Assembly: GCF_001269885.1 (NCBI RefSeq)
Contig: NZ_LHVH01000017.1
Location: 248,001 to 312,000 of the forward strand
Direction: 5' to 3'
Source: Pseudomonas kilonensis
Lineage (GTDB): Bacteria; Pseudomonadota; Gammaproteobacteria; Pseudomonadales; Pseudomonadaceae
Length of the DNA: 64,000 bases
Shown here: piece after piece, positions 45,213 through 54,260 of the stretch
How the letters are laid out: each line of letters opens with the position of its first letter
How positions within the stretch are numbered: position 1 is the stretch's first letter
Made by a program: the position numbers and the translations under genes
The notes under the pieces: generated by a model
What the model saw: only the letters and a program-made list of their open reading frames with translations
What the model was told of the DNA's origin: nothing
Databases searched by the model: none

Positions 45213-45401
45213 TTACTTCTTGCCCAGGCTGATCTGCTTGGACGGGCCGAATGTCTGGCCGCTGACGCCTTTGGCAATTTGCTGGATCTCGCCGCCGGAC
45301 TTGAGGAACGCAGCGATCTGGTCGTTGATCGACTCGCTGGTTTCAACGGCTGGAGCTGGCTTTGCTTTGCTGTTGGATGCTTTTACGCGCATGACGGCCA
45401 T
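45213..45401 (-). CDS. Small conserved hypothetical protein
   Basis: A 62-residue protein (start ATG 45401 MAVMRVKASNSK; ATG 45392 is a possible alternative). The N-terminal half is basic, and the C-terminal half reads AAFLKSGGEIQQIAKGVSGQ then TFGPSKQISLGKK. The motif SGGEIQQIAKGVSGQ occurs in short Pseudomonas proteins that I take to be nucleic-acid binding, but no function is known. Surrounded by noncoding stretches of about 195 and 340 bases. Confidence 0.6.
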   Translation of the reverse strand: MAVMRVKASNSKAKPAPAVETSESINDQIAAFLKSGGEIQQIAKGVSGQTFGPSKQISLGKK

Positions 45402-45740
45402 TAACCTGTAGATAATTAATTGGGCCAGGCATCGTACAGGAAATACTTGACAATTGCTTGGCAAATATCCTTCTGAATTATCGCTGTCGTGACGGGAATA
45501 ATAGACGACTTTCCTGCAATTATTGCCCTAAGCCTCTGTTTTAAATAACAACCGAGGGAGAAATAGGGCGCCGATGGCGAGCGATACGCAGCGCCACCCG
45601 CCTGACGAATGGCCGTGCCTGTGGCGTAAGCCCAGGAAAATCAACGGTTGTGCAGGGCCTTGCTGGCAAACCTTGCCTGCGACCACGAATCGCGCGGCAA
45701 AACCGGGTAGAATGCCGCCCACGCAATGAGGGTATTGGAA

Positions 45741-46577
45741 ATGGCTTTAGTCGGGCGCTACAACAGTTTGCAAGTGGTTAAACACACTAACTTCGGTTTA
45801 TATCTGGATGGCGGTGCGGACGGCGAAATCCTGCTGCCCAATCGATATATTCCCAAGGATATTCCCAGTGAAGATGAAGACTGGCTCAATGTTTTCATTT
45901 ATCTGGACAGCGACGACAAACTGATCGCCACCACAGAAAAACCGAAAGTTCAGGTGGGTGAATTCGCCAGCTTGAAAGTGGTTGAAGTCAACAGCATCGG
46001 CGTGTTCCTGGACTGGGGCCTGCCCAAGGACCTGTTGCTGCCGTATTCCGAAGAAAAGCGCCAGATGACCGCTGGCGAGTACTGCGTGGTGCATGTCTAC
46101 CTCGACAAGCACACCCGCCGCATCACCGCCACAGCGCGCCTGGACCGTTATCTGGACAAGACCCCGGCCAACTATACGCCGGGCCAGGAAGTGGATTTGC
46201 TGGTCGCCGAAGCCACCGACATGGGCTTCAAGGCGATCATCAATAACAAGCACTGGGGCCTGATCCACAAGAACGAAATCTTCAAGTTCATGCGCGCCGG
46301 CAAACAGGAAAAAGGCTTCATCAAGGAAATCCGCGCGGACGGCAAGATCAGCCTGAGCCTGCAGCCGGTGGGCCAGGAAGCCGCCACCAGCCTTAACGCG
46401 AAGATCCTCGCCAAGTTGCGTGAGAACAACGGCACCTTGCCGGTCAGCGACAAGAGCGACCCGGCGCTGATCAGCAGCCTGTTTGGCGTGAGCAAGGGCA
46501 ACTTCAAGAAAGCCATTGGTGCGCTGTACAAGAATGGGCAGATTGTCATTCATGCCGATCGCATTGAATTGAGCTGA
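45741..46577 (+). CDS. S1 RNA-binding protein, CvfB/YitL-like
   Basis: A 278-residue protein with tandem S1-type OB folds (about residues 1-60, 65-130 and 140-215) followed by a winged helix at the C-terminus ([20 protein letters not shown], about 238-257). This matches CvfB/YitL proteins, first described as virulence-linked RNA binders in Gram-positive bacteria. ATG 45741 is chosen because GAGGG lies 7 bases upstream; ATG 45726 is in frame but without a ribosome site. A lone gene, followed by a REP pair. Confidence 0.85.
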   Translation: MALVGRYNSLQVVKHTNFGLYLDGGADGEILLPNRYIPKDIPSEDEDWLNVFIYLDSDDKLIATTEKPKVQVGEFASLKVVEVNSIGVFLDWGLPKDLLLPYSEEKRQMTAGEYCVVHVYLDKHTRRITATARLDRYLDKTPANYTPGQEVDLLVAEATDMGFKAIINNKHWGLIHKNEIFKFMRAGKQEKGFIKEIRADGKISLSLQPVGQEAATSLNAKILAKLRENNGTLPVSDKSDPALISSLFGVSKGNFKKAIGALYKNGQIVIHADRIELS

Positions 46578-46638
46578 TCTTCAGTCGAGCCACTGCATCT
46601 GTGGCAAGTAAGGGTTTTATGTGGCCAGGGAGGCCCGC

Positions 46639-46725
46639 TGTGGGAGCAAGGCTTGCCCGCGATGAAGGCGATGCGGTCTTTCTGAAACCGAGGCGCCTGT
46701 TTCGCGAGCAAGCTTTGCTCCCACA
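46639..46725. repeat. REP pair (GTGGGAGC type)
   Basis: TGTGGGAGCAAGGCTTGCCCGCGAT and TTCGCGAGCAAGCTTTGCTCCCACA, inverted. Confidence 0.9.
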
Positions 46726-46749
46726 TAGCGGCGCGCTGCGACTTTCCTC

Positions 46750-46806
46750 TGTATACAAAACCCTGCACCTTTAGCATGCACCCACGCCCTGTTCGTGGGC
46801 GCATGC
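46750..46806. promoter_or_regulatory. Activator/operator region: 33-bp inverted repeat and GTATACAAA site
   Basis: GCATGCACCCACG (46774-46786) and CGTGGGCGCATGC (46794-46806) are inverse complements with one mismatch around a 7-base spacer. It lies 63-95 bases before the sigma-54 site, where an enhancer-binding protein would be expected. GTATACAAAACC at about 46751 has a second copy, GTATACAAACC, at about 46893 downstream of the promoter. Confidence 0.55.
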
Positions 46807-46868
46807 CTGCGCTTGCCCGGCTTTAACCGCCGCTGCACACCCCGGTTTGTCTCACATTTCGCCGCTAT

Positions 46869-46884
46869 GGCACGCATTCTGCGT
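46869..46884 (+). promoter_or_regulatory. Sigma-54 promoter of the NCS1 permease gene
   Basis: TGGCACG-CATT-CTGC has GG and GC exactly ten bases apart, differing from the consensus TGGCACG-N4-TTGC in one base. It lies about 90 bases before ATG 46976, so nitrogen-responsive (NtrC or another enhancer-binding protein) control is likely. Confidence 0.65.
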
Positions 46885-46975
46885 AGCAACGCGTATACAA
46901 ACCATGCCGGCTCCCGTGCGCAGTATGGTGAGCAGGTCGATACGGGGGCACGGCGGTCCTCAAAGGAGCCCCGCA

Positions 46976-48430
46976 ATGTCCGAGCAATTGCCCAACGGCT
47001 ACAGCCCCCGCCTCTATAACGAGGATTTGGGCCCGTTGCCGCAGAAATGGAATTGGTACAACATCTTCGCGTTCTGGATGAGCGATGTGCACAGTGTGGG
47101 CGGCTATGTGTTTGCCGCCAGCCTGTTCGCGCTGGGGTTGGCGAGTTGGCAGGTGTTGATTGCCTTGCTCGGCGGGATCTGCATCGTGCAGTTGATCGCC
47201 AATCTGGTCGCCAGGCCGAGCCAGCAGGCGGCGGTGCCGTATCCGGTGATCTGTCGGCTGGCGTTCGGCGTGTTCGGGGCGAATATTCCTGCAGTCATCC
47301 GTGGCTTGATCGCCGTGGCCTGGTACGGCATTCAGACGTACCTGGCCTCCAGTGCGCTGATCATCGTGGTGTTGCGGTTTTTTCCTTCGATGGAAGCCTA
47401 CGCGACGCCGCATTTTGCCGGTTTGTCCTACCTGGGGTGGTTCGGTTTCCTCAGCTTGTGGTTCGTCCAGGCGCTGGTGTTCTGGACCGGTATGGAATCG
47501 ATCCGTCGTTTCATCGACTGGGCCGGGCCGGTGGTCTATGCGGTGATGTTCCTGTTGGCCGGTTGGATTGTGTGGAAGGCCGGTTGGAGCAACATCAGCT
47601 TCACCCTGGCGGAAAAGTCCCTGTCCGGTTGGCAGGCGTTCGGCCAGGTGATCGTGGCGACGGCGTTGGTGGTGTCGTACTTTTCCGGTCCGACCCTGAA
47701 CTTCGGCGATTTCAGCCGTTACTGCCGGAGCATGTCTGACGTGCGTCGAGGCAATTTCTGGGGGCTGCCGGTGAATTTCCTGGCGTTCTCCCTGGTCACC
47801 GTGGTGATTGTTTCCGGGACCTTGCCGGTGTTCGGCGAAATGCTCCATGACCCGATCGCCACTGTGGCGCGCATCGACAACAGTGTGGCCGTCTTGCTGG
47901 GCGCCTTTGCCTTTGTGACCGCCACCATCGGCATCAACATTGTCGCCAACTTCGTTTCCCCAGCCTTCGACTTCGCCAACGTCGCCCCCAGCAAGATCAG
48001 CTGGCGCGCCGGCGGCATGATCGCGGCAGTGGCGTCGATTTTCATTACGCCGTGGAACCTGTTCAACAACCCCGAAGTGATCCACTACACCCTGGATGTG
48101 CTGGCGGCGTTCATCGGCCCGCTGTTCGGGATCCTGCTGGTGGATTACTACCTGATCAAAAAACAGCAGATCGACGTCGATGCGCTGTTCAATGATGGGC
48201 CGAGCGGGCGTTATTACTACAGCGGTGGCATCAACTGGACCGCAGTCAAGGCGCTGATCCCGGCAACGCTGATGGGCGTGGCGATCACCTTCACGCCGCT
48301 GCTGCAACCGATGGCCAACTTTGCCTGGTTCACCGGTTGCTTCCTCGGCGGGGTGTTGTATTTCGCCTTGGCGCGACGTGAGCCGACCGCGCAGTCGAAC
48401 AAAGCGTTCAGCCCGGCCGGCCAGGCCTGA
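46976..48430 (+). CDS. NCS1-family nucleobase/hydantoin permease
   Basis: A 484-residue protein with about twelve membrane helices, the opening MSEQLPNGYSPRLYNEDLGP and the core NWYNIFAFWMSDVHSVGGYV matching NCS1 permeases for hydantoin, allantoin, uracil or other nucleobases. PTLNFGDFSRYCRSM and NPEVIHYTLDVLAAFIGPLF-like segments are family typical. ATG 46976 follows AAAGGAGCC. A sigma-54 promoter suggests use under nitrogen limitation. The stop (TGA 48428-48430) abuts the stop of the convergent MFS gene within TGATCA. The substrate is not settled. Confidence 0.85.
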   Translation: MSEQLPNGYSPRLYNEDLGPLPQKWNWYNIFAFWMSDVHSVGGYVFAASLFALGLASWQVLIALLGGICIVQLIANLVARPSQQAAVPYPVICRLAFGVFGANIPAVIRGLIAVAWYGIQTYLASSALIIVVLRFFPSMEAYATPHFAGLSYLGWFGFLSLWFVQALVFWTGMESIRRFIDWAGPVVYAVMFLLAGWIVWKAGWSNISFTLAEKSLSGWQAFGQVIVATALVVSYFSGPTLNFGDFSRYCRSMSDVRRGNFWGLPVNFLAFSLVTVVIVSGTLPVFGEMLHDPIATVARIDNSVAVLLGAFAFVTATIGINIVANFVSPAFDFANVAPSKISWRAGGMIAAVASIFITPWNLFNNPEVIHYTLDVLAAFIGPLFGILLVDYYLIKKQQIDVDALFNDGPSGRYYYSGGINWTAVKALIPATLMGVAITFTPLLQPMANFAWFTGCFLGGVLYFALARREPTAQSNKAFSPAGQA

Positions 48431-49603
48431 TCAACGCAGGGCGGTCTGGGCGCAAGACCTTGCCGCGCCCCGGCTGGCGGGCCGCAGCAACAGGCCGCCG
48501 GCCAGCAGCAGACCGCTGCCGGCGATGATCAGCGCCGGTTGCAGGCCGCCGCTGAAATAGCTGCTCAGCGCCGCTAGCAGTGGCCCGCTGAGCTGGCCCA
48601 CGGCAAAGCAGGCGGTCAACAGGCCAGCGTTGCGCTGGGTGGCGTGGGGCGCCAGTTCCCGGGAGCGCAGCATCACCAGCTGCATGCAGGCCAGGAACGG
48701 CGTGCCACACAGAATTACGCCCAATGCCAGGCCCGGTCCGCTGCCCAGCAGGCAGGCAAATACGCCGGCGGCTTGCAGCCAGAGCGTACCGATCAGCCAG
48801 CGACCGGTGGTGTTCGGGTTGGGTCGACGCAGGCTGACCAACAACACGCCGCTGGCGGCGGCCAGGCCGAAGCAGGGCCAGAACAGGTCGGCCAGCCATT
48901 GCCCGTGGAACTGCGCCGAGGCCATTTGCGACAGGAACGTGGCCGGGATGATGTAGCCCAGGCCGTACAGGGCGTACACCACGCCGAGTCGAGCGATGCC
49001 ACGGTTCGGTGAGGGAGTGGCCGTTGCTGCAACGGTCGCGGTTGCGGCGGGTTGCGGCAGGATCGGCAAGATCACCAGCAACATCGCCAACCCCACACCG
49101 GCATATACCAGCCACAGGGTCGCAGAGGTCTGGCCCAGCAGGTTCGAGCCCAACGCCAACAAACCTGTCAGAAATATCCCCAATCCAGGGCCGGCAAACA
49201 CCAATGCGCCGAGCCGTGGTCGTCCCGCCGCCGCTGCCAAGGGTTGGCTCAGGGCGGTGATCATCACCATCACCCAGGCGCTCGCCACGCCGGTGCCAAA
49301 ACGCAATGCCAGGTGTGGCCAGAAACCCCAGGCCCAGAACGACGCCAGGGTCAGCAGCACGCACAGCCACAGGCCGCCGAGCAACCGTCGCCGCACCTGT
49401 TCCGGACGGCGGGCGAACATGGCGTCCAGCGCGCCGAGGAAATAGCCCAGGTAGTTGGCCGCGGCAATCAGACCGGCGGCGGTCAAGTCGAGCTGACCTT
49501 CGCCGATTAAATGAGGTAACTGCGGTGTAAGGGCGAAGCGGCCAATGCCCATGGCCATCATCAGCGCGATGAAACTGCCGAGCAGGCGAATTAGAGGTGA
49601 CAT
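48431..49603 (-). CDS. MFS transporter, YbfB/YjiJ family
   Basis: A 390-residue transporter with twelve hydrophobic segments. The N-terminal motif MAMGIGRFALTPQLPHLIGE, with RFALTP, is diagnostic for the YbfB/YjiJ group. ANYLGYFLGALDA follows in the second helix. Likely a small-molecule exporter, substrate unknown. Divergent from a LysR gene across 104 bases containing a T-N11-A palindrome, so the LysR protein probably controls it. Confidence 0.85.
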   Translation of the reverse strand: MSPLIRLLGSFIALMMAMGIGRFALTPQLPHLIGEGQLDLTAAGLIAAANYLGYFLGALDAMFARRPEQVRRRLLGGLWLCVLLTLASFWAWGFWPHLALRFGTGVASAWVMVMITALSQPLAAAAGRPRLGALVFAGPGLGIFLTGLLALGSNLLGQTSATLWLVYAGVGLAMLLVILPILPQPAATATVAATATPSPNRGIARLGVVYALYGLGYIIPATFLSQMASAQFHGQWLADLFWPCFGLAAASGVLLVSLRRPNPNTTGRWLIGTLWLQAAGVFACLLGSGPGLALGVILCGTPFLACMQLVMLRSRELAPHATQRNAGLLTACFAVGQLSGPLLAALSSYFSGGLQPALIIAGSGLLLAGGLLLRPASRGAARSCAQTALR

Positions 49604-49656
49604 GGTCGTTCTCCGGGTGTCGGGGCGAATGACCGTCAGGCTAGGACTGATTGACT

Positions 49657-49671
49657 TTCATTAAAAATGAA
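49657..49671. promoter_or_regulatory. LysR-type operator between MFS and LysR genes
   Basis: TTCATT-AAA-AATGAA is a perfect palindrome containing a T-N11-A core, placed in the divergent intergenic region 49604-49707. A -35-like TTGACT at 49651-49656 precedes it. Confidence 0.5.
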
Positions 49672-49707
49672 TAATAGTGAGTAACTTGTTCTTTTTTGGA
49701 GAAGGTC

Positions 49708-50601
49708 ATGGAGTTCAGCCAATTGCGGATTTTCCAGGCCGTGGCCGAGGAAGGTTCCATCACCCGGGCCGCCGAGCGCCTGCACCGGGTGCCGTCGAAC
49801 CTGTCGACCCGGCTTAAGCAGCTGGAAGAGCAACTGGGCGTGGACCTTTTCTTGCGTGAGCGTCAGCGTTTGCAGTTATCACCGGCAGGAAAAGTCCTGT
49901 TGGACTACACGGCCAAGCTCTTCGCCTTGCACGACGAAGCCCATGCCGCCGTGCAGGGCGGGCAGCCGGCCGGGGACTTCCTGCTGGGCACGATGTACAG
50001 CACGGCAGCGACGCATCTGCCGGACCTGCTGGCGGCTTATCACCGAGCGTATCCGGCGGTGAACCTGCAAGTGCAGTCCGGGCCGAGCGGCGAATTGTTT
50101 GAGGGCCTGCTCACCAATCGGCTCGACGCGGCGTTGGTGGACGGCCCGCTGGAGCTGGCGGGGCTCGATGGCGTGCCGTTGTGCGACGAGCGGTTGGTGC
50201 TGATTACCGAGGCCGATCATGCGCCGGTACGCAGCGCGCTGGATGTGCAGGGCCGCGCGGTGTTCACGTTCCGGCGTGGTTGCTCCTACCGGATGCGTTT
50301 GGAGGCCTGGTTTGCCCATGACCACGCGACCATGGGCCGGGCGATGGAAATCGAGTCTTACCAAGGGATGCTGGCGTGTGTGATCGCCGGGTCCGGGGTG
50401 GCGTTGATGTCCGAGTCGATGCTGGCCAGCCTGCCGGGCCGCGAGCGGGTGACGGTGCATCCGCTGGCCGAGCCGTTTGCCAGCGCCACCACCTGGCTGA
50501 TGTGGCGCAAAGGCATGGTCGGGGCCAACCTCAACGCTTGGATCGAATTGCAACAACAGGCCTGGCCGCGAGCGCCCATGACGACGGCGCAATCGGCTTG
50601 A
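49708..50601 (+). CDS. LysR-family transcriptional regulator
   Basis: A 297-residue LysR protein. The DNA-binding helix-turn-helix (QAVAEEGSITRAAERLHRVP then SNLSTRLKQLEEQLG) is at residues 9-45, followed by the ligand-binding domain. ATG 49708 is preferred to TTG 49696 because GGAGAAGG precedes it correctly. Divergent from the MFS gene, the usual arrangement of a regulator and its target. Ligand unknown. Confidence 0.88.
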   Translation: MEFSQLRIFQAVAEEGSITRAAERLHRVPSNLSTRLKQLEEQLGVDLFLRERQRLQLSPAGKVLLDYTAKLFALHDEAHAAVQGGQPAGDFLLGTMYSTAATHLPDLLAAYHRAYPAVNLQVQSGPSGELFEGLLTNRLDAALVDGPLELAGLDGVPLCDERLVLITEADHAPVRSALDVQGRAVFTFRRGCSYRMRLEAWFAHDHATMGRAMEIESYQGMLACVIAGSGVALMSESMLASLPGRERVTVHPLAEPFASATTWLMWRKGMVGANLNAWIELQQQAWPRAPMTTAQSA

Positions 50602-50740
50602 ACTCCGGGAGGTGGATTTGGATCAATTCAGTAACAGATCATTGCAAACTGAGACGAGCATTGCGTAGAACATCGGACTATTATCAGTGCGAAGGGGCCA
50701 CAGTAATTTGCCGCTCGTACCACCCTGAGGGGGCACCACG

Positions 50741-50869
50741 ATGAAAGAGAAAATCCAGAATTGGCTTCACGACCTGGGTGTCGCGCTTGGCCTGATCGAG
50801 CCACCGATGCAACCGGTACCGATCCGCACCGATGACGAGCAACGCCGCCGCCAACCGCGCCGCCGGTAA
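50741..50869 (+). CDS. 42-residue Pseudomonas-conserved small protein
   Basis: A short gene of 43 codons: MKEKIQNWLHDLGVALGLIE followed by PPMQPVPIRTDDEQRRRQP and RRR. It has an amphipathic N-terminal helix, a Pro-rich middle and a basic tail, with no cysteine. I recall near-identical small proteins in other pseudomonads, which supports a real gene. GAGGGGGCACCACG precedes the ATG. A very strong terminator at 50889-50944 follows directly. Function unknown. Confidence 0.75.
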   Translation: MKEKIQNWLHDLGVALGLIEPPMQPVPIRTDDEQRRRQPRRR

Positions 50870-50888
50870 ACCCACCAGGAATTTGGAG

Positions 50889-50944
50889 AGATCGCAGTTC
50901 CGGACCATTTCAATTGAGATGGCCCGGAACTGCGATCTTTTTTA
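50889..50944 (+). terminator. Long strong terminator after the 42-residue gene
   Basis: AGATCGCAGTTCCGG and CCGGAACTGCGATCT are a perfect 15-bp stem. Inside, CCATTTC and GAGATGG pair further, and six or more T residues follow. Confidence 0.9.
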
Positions 50945-50953
50945 TTGGTGATG

Positions 50954-51092
50954 CGAGCCCCTGTGGCGAGGGGATTTATCCCCGCTGGGCTGCGCAGCAG
51001 CCCTAAAGCAGTGGGCTCAATCTTCCTGGCACACCGGATTGCCTGGATTGGGGCTGCTTCGCAGCCCAGCGGGGATAAATCCCCTCGCCACA
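50954..51092. repeat. Inverted repeat, GTGGCGAGGGGATTTATCCCC family
   Basis: CCTGTGGCGAGGGGATTTAT with CCCCGCTGGGCTGCGCAGCA and its inverse GCTGCTTCGCAGCCCAGCGG then GGATAAATCCCCTCGCCACA enclose about 55 bases. A related copy is at 52564-52719. It is convergent with the SSS transporter gene end. Confidence 0.85.
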
Positions 51093-51119
51093 AGTGTGTT
51101 CGGCTTGATTCGGTTTCGC

Positions 51120-52508
51120 TCAAACCACCTTGGCCACCGCACTCGGCCGTGGCGACAACAAGCTCACCAGCACAAAACTCACCAGCGCCACGCTCAGGCT
51201 GTAGTAGATCGGCGTGTTGGCGTCCAGGCCGTCCTTGAGCATGAAGAGCAGCGCGGTCAGGAAGCCCAGCGACATGCTGGTGATCGCGCCGGCGGTGGTG
51301 GCGCGTTTCCAGTAGATGGCGCCGATCAGTGGGATCAGCATGCCGCCCACCAACAGGTTGTAGGCCAGGGTCAGGGCACTGATGACGTCGCTGACCACCA
51401 GGGCGATCACCAAGACCACCACGCCCATCAGCAGGGTCGCGATGCGGTTCTCGTGGACGTCGCCACTGCCACTCTCACGGCCCTGGCGCAGACGGGGCAG
51501 CAAGTCCTGGACCACCGTAGTGGACGCCGCGAGCAGGCCCGCTGCGGCGGTGGACATCAAGGCTGCCAGGGCGGCGGCGATCACCAATCCACGAATGCCG
51601 GTGGGCAGGCTGGTCTGGACGATGCTGGCGAAGGCGTTGTTGACGTTCGCAAGGTCCGGCAGCAATACCTTGGCCGCCATGCCGATCAACGCCCCGGCCA
51701 GGCCGTACAGCACGCAGTACAGGCCGGCGGCGGTGCCGGCGACTTTGGCCACGCCTTCGCTGCGGGCGGTGAACACCCGCTGCCAGATGTCCTGGCCGAT
51801 GAAGATGCCGAAGAAGTAGATCAGGAAGTAGGTGAGGATGGTGTCCCAGCCAATCGCGGTGAAATCGAAGTAGCTGGCCGGCAAGGCCGCGACCATTGCG
51901 TCCCAGCCGCCGGCATCGACGATGGACATTGGCATCAGCAGGAACACCAGGCCAACGGTCATGATCAGAAATTGCACGATGTCGGTGAGGGTCAGCGACC
52001 ACATGCCGCCGATGGTGGAATACAGCACCACCACGCCGCCGCCCACCAGGATCGACACCCAGAACGGCAAGCCGAACAGCACCTGCATCACGGTGCCGAT
52101 GGCGATGGTCGAGGTGGCGCCGATCATCAGTGCGTAAACCAGCATGATCAACGCACTGGCCTGGCGCGCGGCCGGGTTGTAGCGGCGCTCCAGCACTTGG
52201 GTCACGGTGTAGATCTTCAGCTTGAGCAACGGCTTGGCGAGGAACAGGCTGAGGCCGACGATGCCCAGGCCAATGGCGCCGCACAACCAGAATCCGGAAA
52301 TGCCGTAGACGTAGCCCAGGCGCACGGTGCCGATGGTGGATGCACCACCCAGTACGGTGGCGGCCATGGTGCCCAGGTAGAAGCCCGGGCCGAGGTTGCG
52401 CCCGGCGACCAGGTAGTCGTCACGGGTCTTGGCGCGGCGCATGCCGTACCAGCCGAGGGCGATCATGCCGGCGGCGTAGATGAGAACGACGATTAAGTCC
52501 AAAGCCAT
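51120..52508 (-). CDS. Sodium:solute symporter (SSS family)
   Basis: A 462-residue membrane protein with about 13 helices, of the SSS family. GGASTIGTVRLGYVYGISGF (about residues 54-73) and the repeated sodium-site regions in GATSTIAIGTVMQVLFGLPF are typical. ATG 52508 (MALDLIVVLIYAAGM) is chosen over upstream Met codons that lie in repeat sequence. In P. aeruginosa a homologous transporter accompanies gbuA, so uptake of guanidinobutyrate or a related compound is inferred. About 160 bases of repeat separate it from the NCS1 gene. Confidence 0.85.
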   Translation of the reverse strand: MALDLIVVLIYAAGMIALGWYGMRRAKTRDDYLVAGRNLGPGFYLGTMAATVLGGASTIGTVRLGYVYGISGFWLCGAIGLGIVGLSLFLAKPLLKLKIYTVTQVLERRYNPAARQASALIMLVYALMIGATSTIAIGTVMQVLFGLPFWVSILVGGGVVVLYSTIGGMWSLTLTDIVQFLIMTVGLVFLLMPMSIVDAGGWDAMVAALPASYFDFTAIGWDTILTYFLIYFFGIFIGQDIWQRVFTARSEGVAKVAGTAAGLYCVLYGLAGALIGMAAKVLLPDLANVNNAFASIVQTSLPTGIRGLVIAAALAALMSTAAAGLLAASTTVVQDLLPRLRQGRESGSGDVHENRIATLLMGVVVLVIALVVSDVISALTLAYNLLVGGMLIPLIGAIYWKRATTAGAITSMSLGFLTALLFMLKDGLDANTPIYYSLSVALVSFVLVSLLSPRPSAVAKVV

Positions 52509-52563
52509 GGTGGCGTGTCTCCGATTGTCTTTTTTGTAGGAAGTCGAGATGGCGCCGTGGACA

Positions 52564-52719
52564 GATGGAGTTGTGGCGAGGGGATTTAGCGAAACGTCGC
52601 ACCGCCCCGCTGGGCTGCGAAGCAGCCCCAAAACAGCCAACTCAATCTGTCAGGCACACCGAGATGTCAGGATTTGGGAGCGCTGCGCGCTCCAGCGGGG
52701 ATAAATCCCCTCGCCACAG
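52564..52719. repeat. Inverted repeat, GTGGCGAGGGGATTT family (partly inside NCS1 gene end)
   Basis: GTTGTGGCGAGGGGATTTAG ... TGGGCTGCGAAGCAGCCCC and GCGCGCTCCAGCGGGGATAA ... CCCCTCGCCACAG. The right arm is translated as the last residues of the NCS1 transporter 52667-54208. Confidence 0.8.
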
Positions 52720-54208
52720 GTTCAGCGCTCGGCGAGACCGAACCCTTGCTCCGCGGATCCCCCGGCCCATACACCGCCGCCGGCTCTGGAAACAGCCCCA
52801 GCAACACCAGGTACACCACCGACGCCAGGCCCAGGGTCACCGGCAGGCTGATGTCGATCCCGCCGGCCAGTTCCCCCAGCGGCCCGACGAACTGCCCCGG
52901 CAGGTTGACGAAGCACAACCCCACCAGCGCGCTGGGGATCCATGCCCCCAGGCCGCGCCAGTTCCAGCCGTGGCTGAACCAGTAGCGCCCGCCGGTTTCG
53001 CCGCGGGTGAACACTTGCAGGTCATCCGGGCAGTAGAAGCCACGGCGCACCAGCAGGCCGATGATCATGATCACCATCCACGGCGTGGTGCAGGTGATGA
53101 TCAGCACGGCGAAGGTCGAGACGCTCTGCACCAGGTTCGCCGCGAAGCGCCCGATGAAGATGAAGGCAATCGACAGCACGCCGATCAGCAGCGTCGCCTT
53201 GACCCGCGACAGCACCCGTGGAAACACGCTGGACATGTCCAGGCCGGTGCCATACAGCGACGTGGTGCCGGTGGACATGCCTCCGATCACCGCGATCAGG
53301 CACACCGGCAGGAAGAACCACCCCGGCGAAACCGCCAGCAATCCGCCCACGTAGTTGTTGGCCGCGATGTAGTCCGGCGCCTTGATCGCCACGATGGTGG
53401 CGGTGGCGAGGCCGAACAGGAACGGGATCAACGTCGCCAGTTGCGCAGCGATCACGGCCAGCATGATGCGGCGCTTGGGCGTGTTGCGCGGGATGTAGCG
53501 CGACCAGTCGCCCAGGAACGCCCCGAAGGAAATCGGATTGCTCATGGCCACCAGCGCCGCGCCGATGAACGCTGCCCAGAAGCCCGGCTGGCCGAGGCTG
53601 ACCGTGCCGGCGAATTGGCTGTCGAAAGTCGGTGCGAAGGCCAGGATGCCCAGCAAAAACAGTAGGCTGGCCGCCCATACGGCGATGCGGTTGACCCACA
53701 ACATGAAGCGGAAGCCGTAGATGCATACCGTCAACACCAGCAGGGCGAACAGGCCGTAGGCCAGGCCCAGGCTCAGGTCGGTTTCCGGCACGCCGATCAG
53801 CCGCTTGGCCCCGCCGATCAACGCATCGCCCGAGCTCCATACCGACAGCGAGAAGAACGCGATGGCGGTCAGCAACGAGAGGAACGAGCCGACGATTCGC
53901 CCGTGCACACCGAAGTGTGCCCCGGAAGAAACGGCGTTGTTGGTGCCGTTGAGCGGGCCGAACAGGCCCATCGGCGCGAGAATGATCGAACCGACCAATA
54001 CGCCCAGCACAATCGCCCAGACCCCGGCCTGGAATGACAGGCCGAACAGCACTGGGAAACTGCCAAGCACGGCGGTGGCGAAGGTGTTGGCACCGCCGAA
54101 AATCAGGCGAAACAGGTCGCCCGGACCGGCGCTGCGTTCGTGGTCGGGGATCTGCTCGACCCCGTTGGTTTCAATGTGCGTAAGGCTTTTATCGTTATTG
54201 TTATTCAT
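52667..54208 (-). CDS. NCS1-family (cytosine/purine-type) permease of the gbu locus
   Basis: A 513-residue protein with about twelve helices, related to CodB-type purine/cytosine permeases (GANTFATAVLGSFPVLFGLS, LNGTNNAVSSGAHFGVHGRI, GSWSRYIPRN-like GDWSRYIPRNTPKRR). The last 18 residues (EPVARGFIPAGARSAPKS) are encoded by the intergenic repeat at 52667-52719, so the original stop has been lost or the repeat was inserted into the end. Together with the SSS, NTF2-like and gbuA genes it matches the P. aeruginosa PA1418-PA1421 order as I recall. Probable role: uptake of guanidino compounds or pyrimidines. Confidence 0.82.
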   Translation of the reverse strand: MNNNNDKSLTHIETNGVEQIPDHERSAGPGDLFRLIFGGANTFATAVLGSFPVLFGLSFQAGVWAIVLGVLVGSIILAPMGLFGPLNGTNNAVSSGAHFGVHGRIVGSFLSLLTAIAFFSLSVWSSGDALIGGAKRLIGVPETDLSLGLAYGLFALLVLTVCIYGFRFMLWVNRIAVWAASLLFLLGILAFAPTFDSQFAGTVSLGQPGFWAAFIGAALVAMSNPISFGAFLGDWSRYIPRNTPKRRIMLAVIAAQLATLIPFLFGLATATIVAIKAPDYIAANNYVGGLLAVSPGWFFLPVCLIAVIGGMSTGTTSLYGTGLDMSSVFPRVLSRVKATLLIGVLSIAFIFIGRFAANLVQSVSTFAVLIITCTTPWMVIMIIGLLVRRGFYCPDDLQVFTRGETGGRYWFSHGWNWRGLGAWIPSALVGLCFVNLPGQFVGPLGELAGGIDISLPVTLGLASVVYLVLLGLFPEPAAVYGPGDPRSKGSVSPSAEPVARGFIPAGARSAPKS

Positions 54209-54260
54209 GATCTGCTCCGATCATCGAGGCGCATTCATCGTGTGTGAATGTCGCCTGTTG

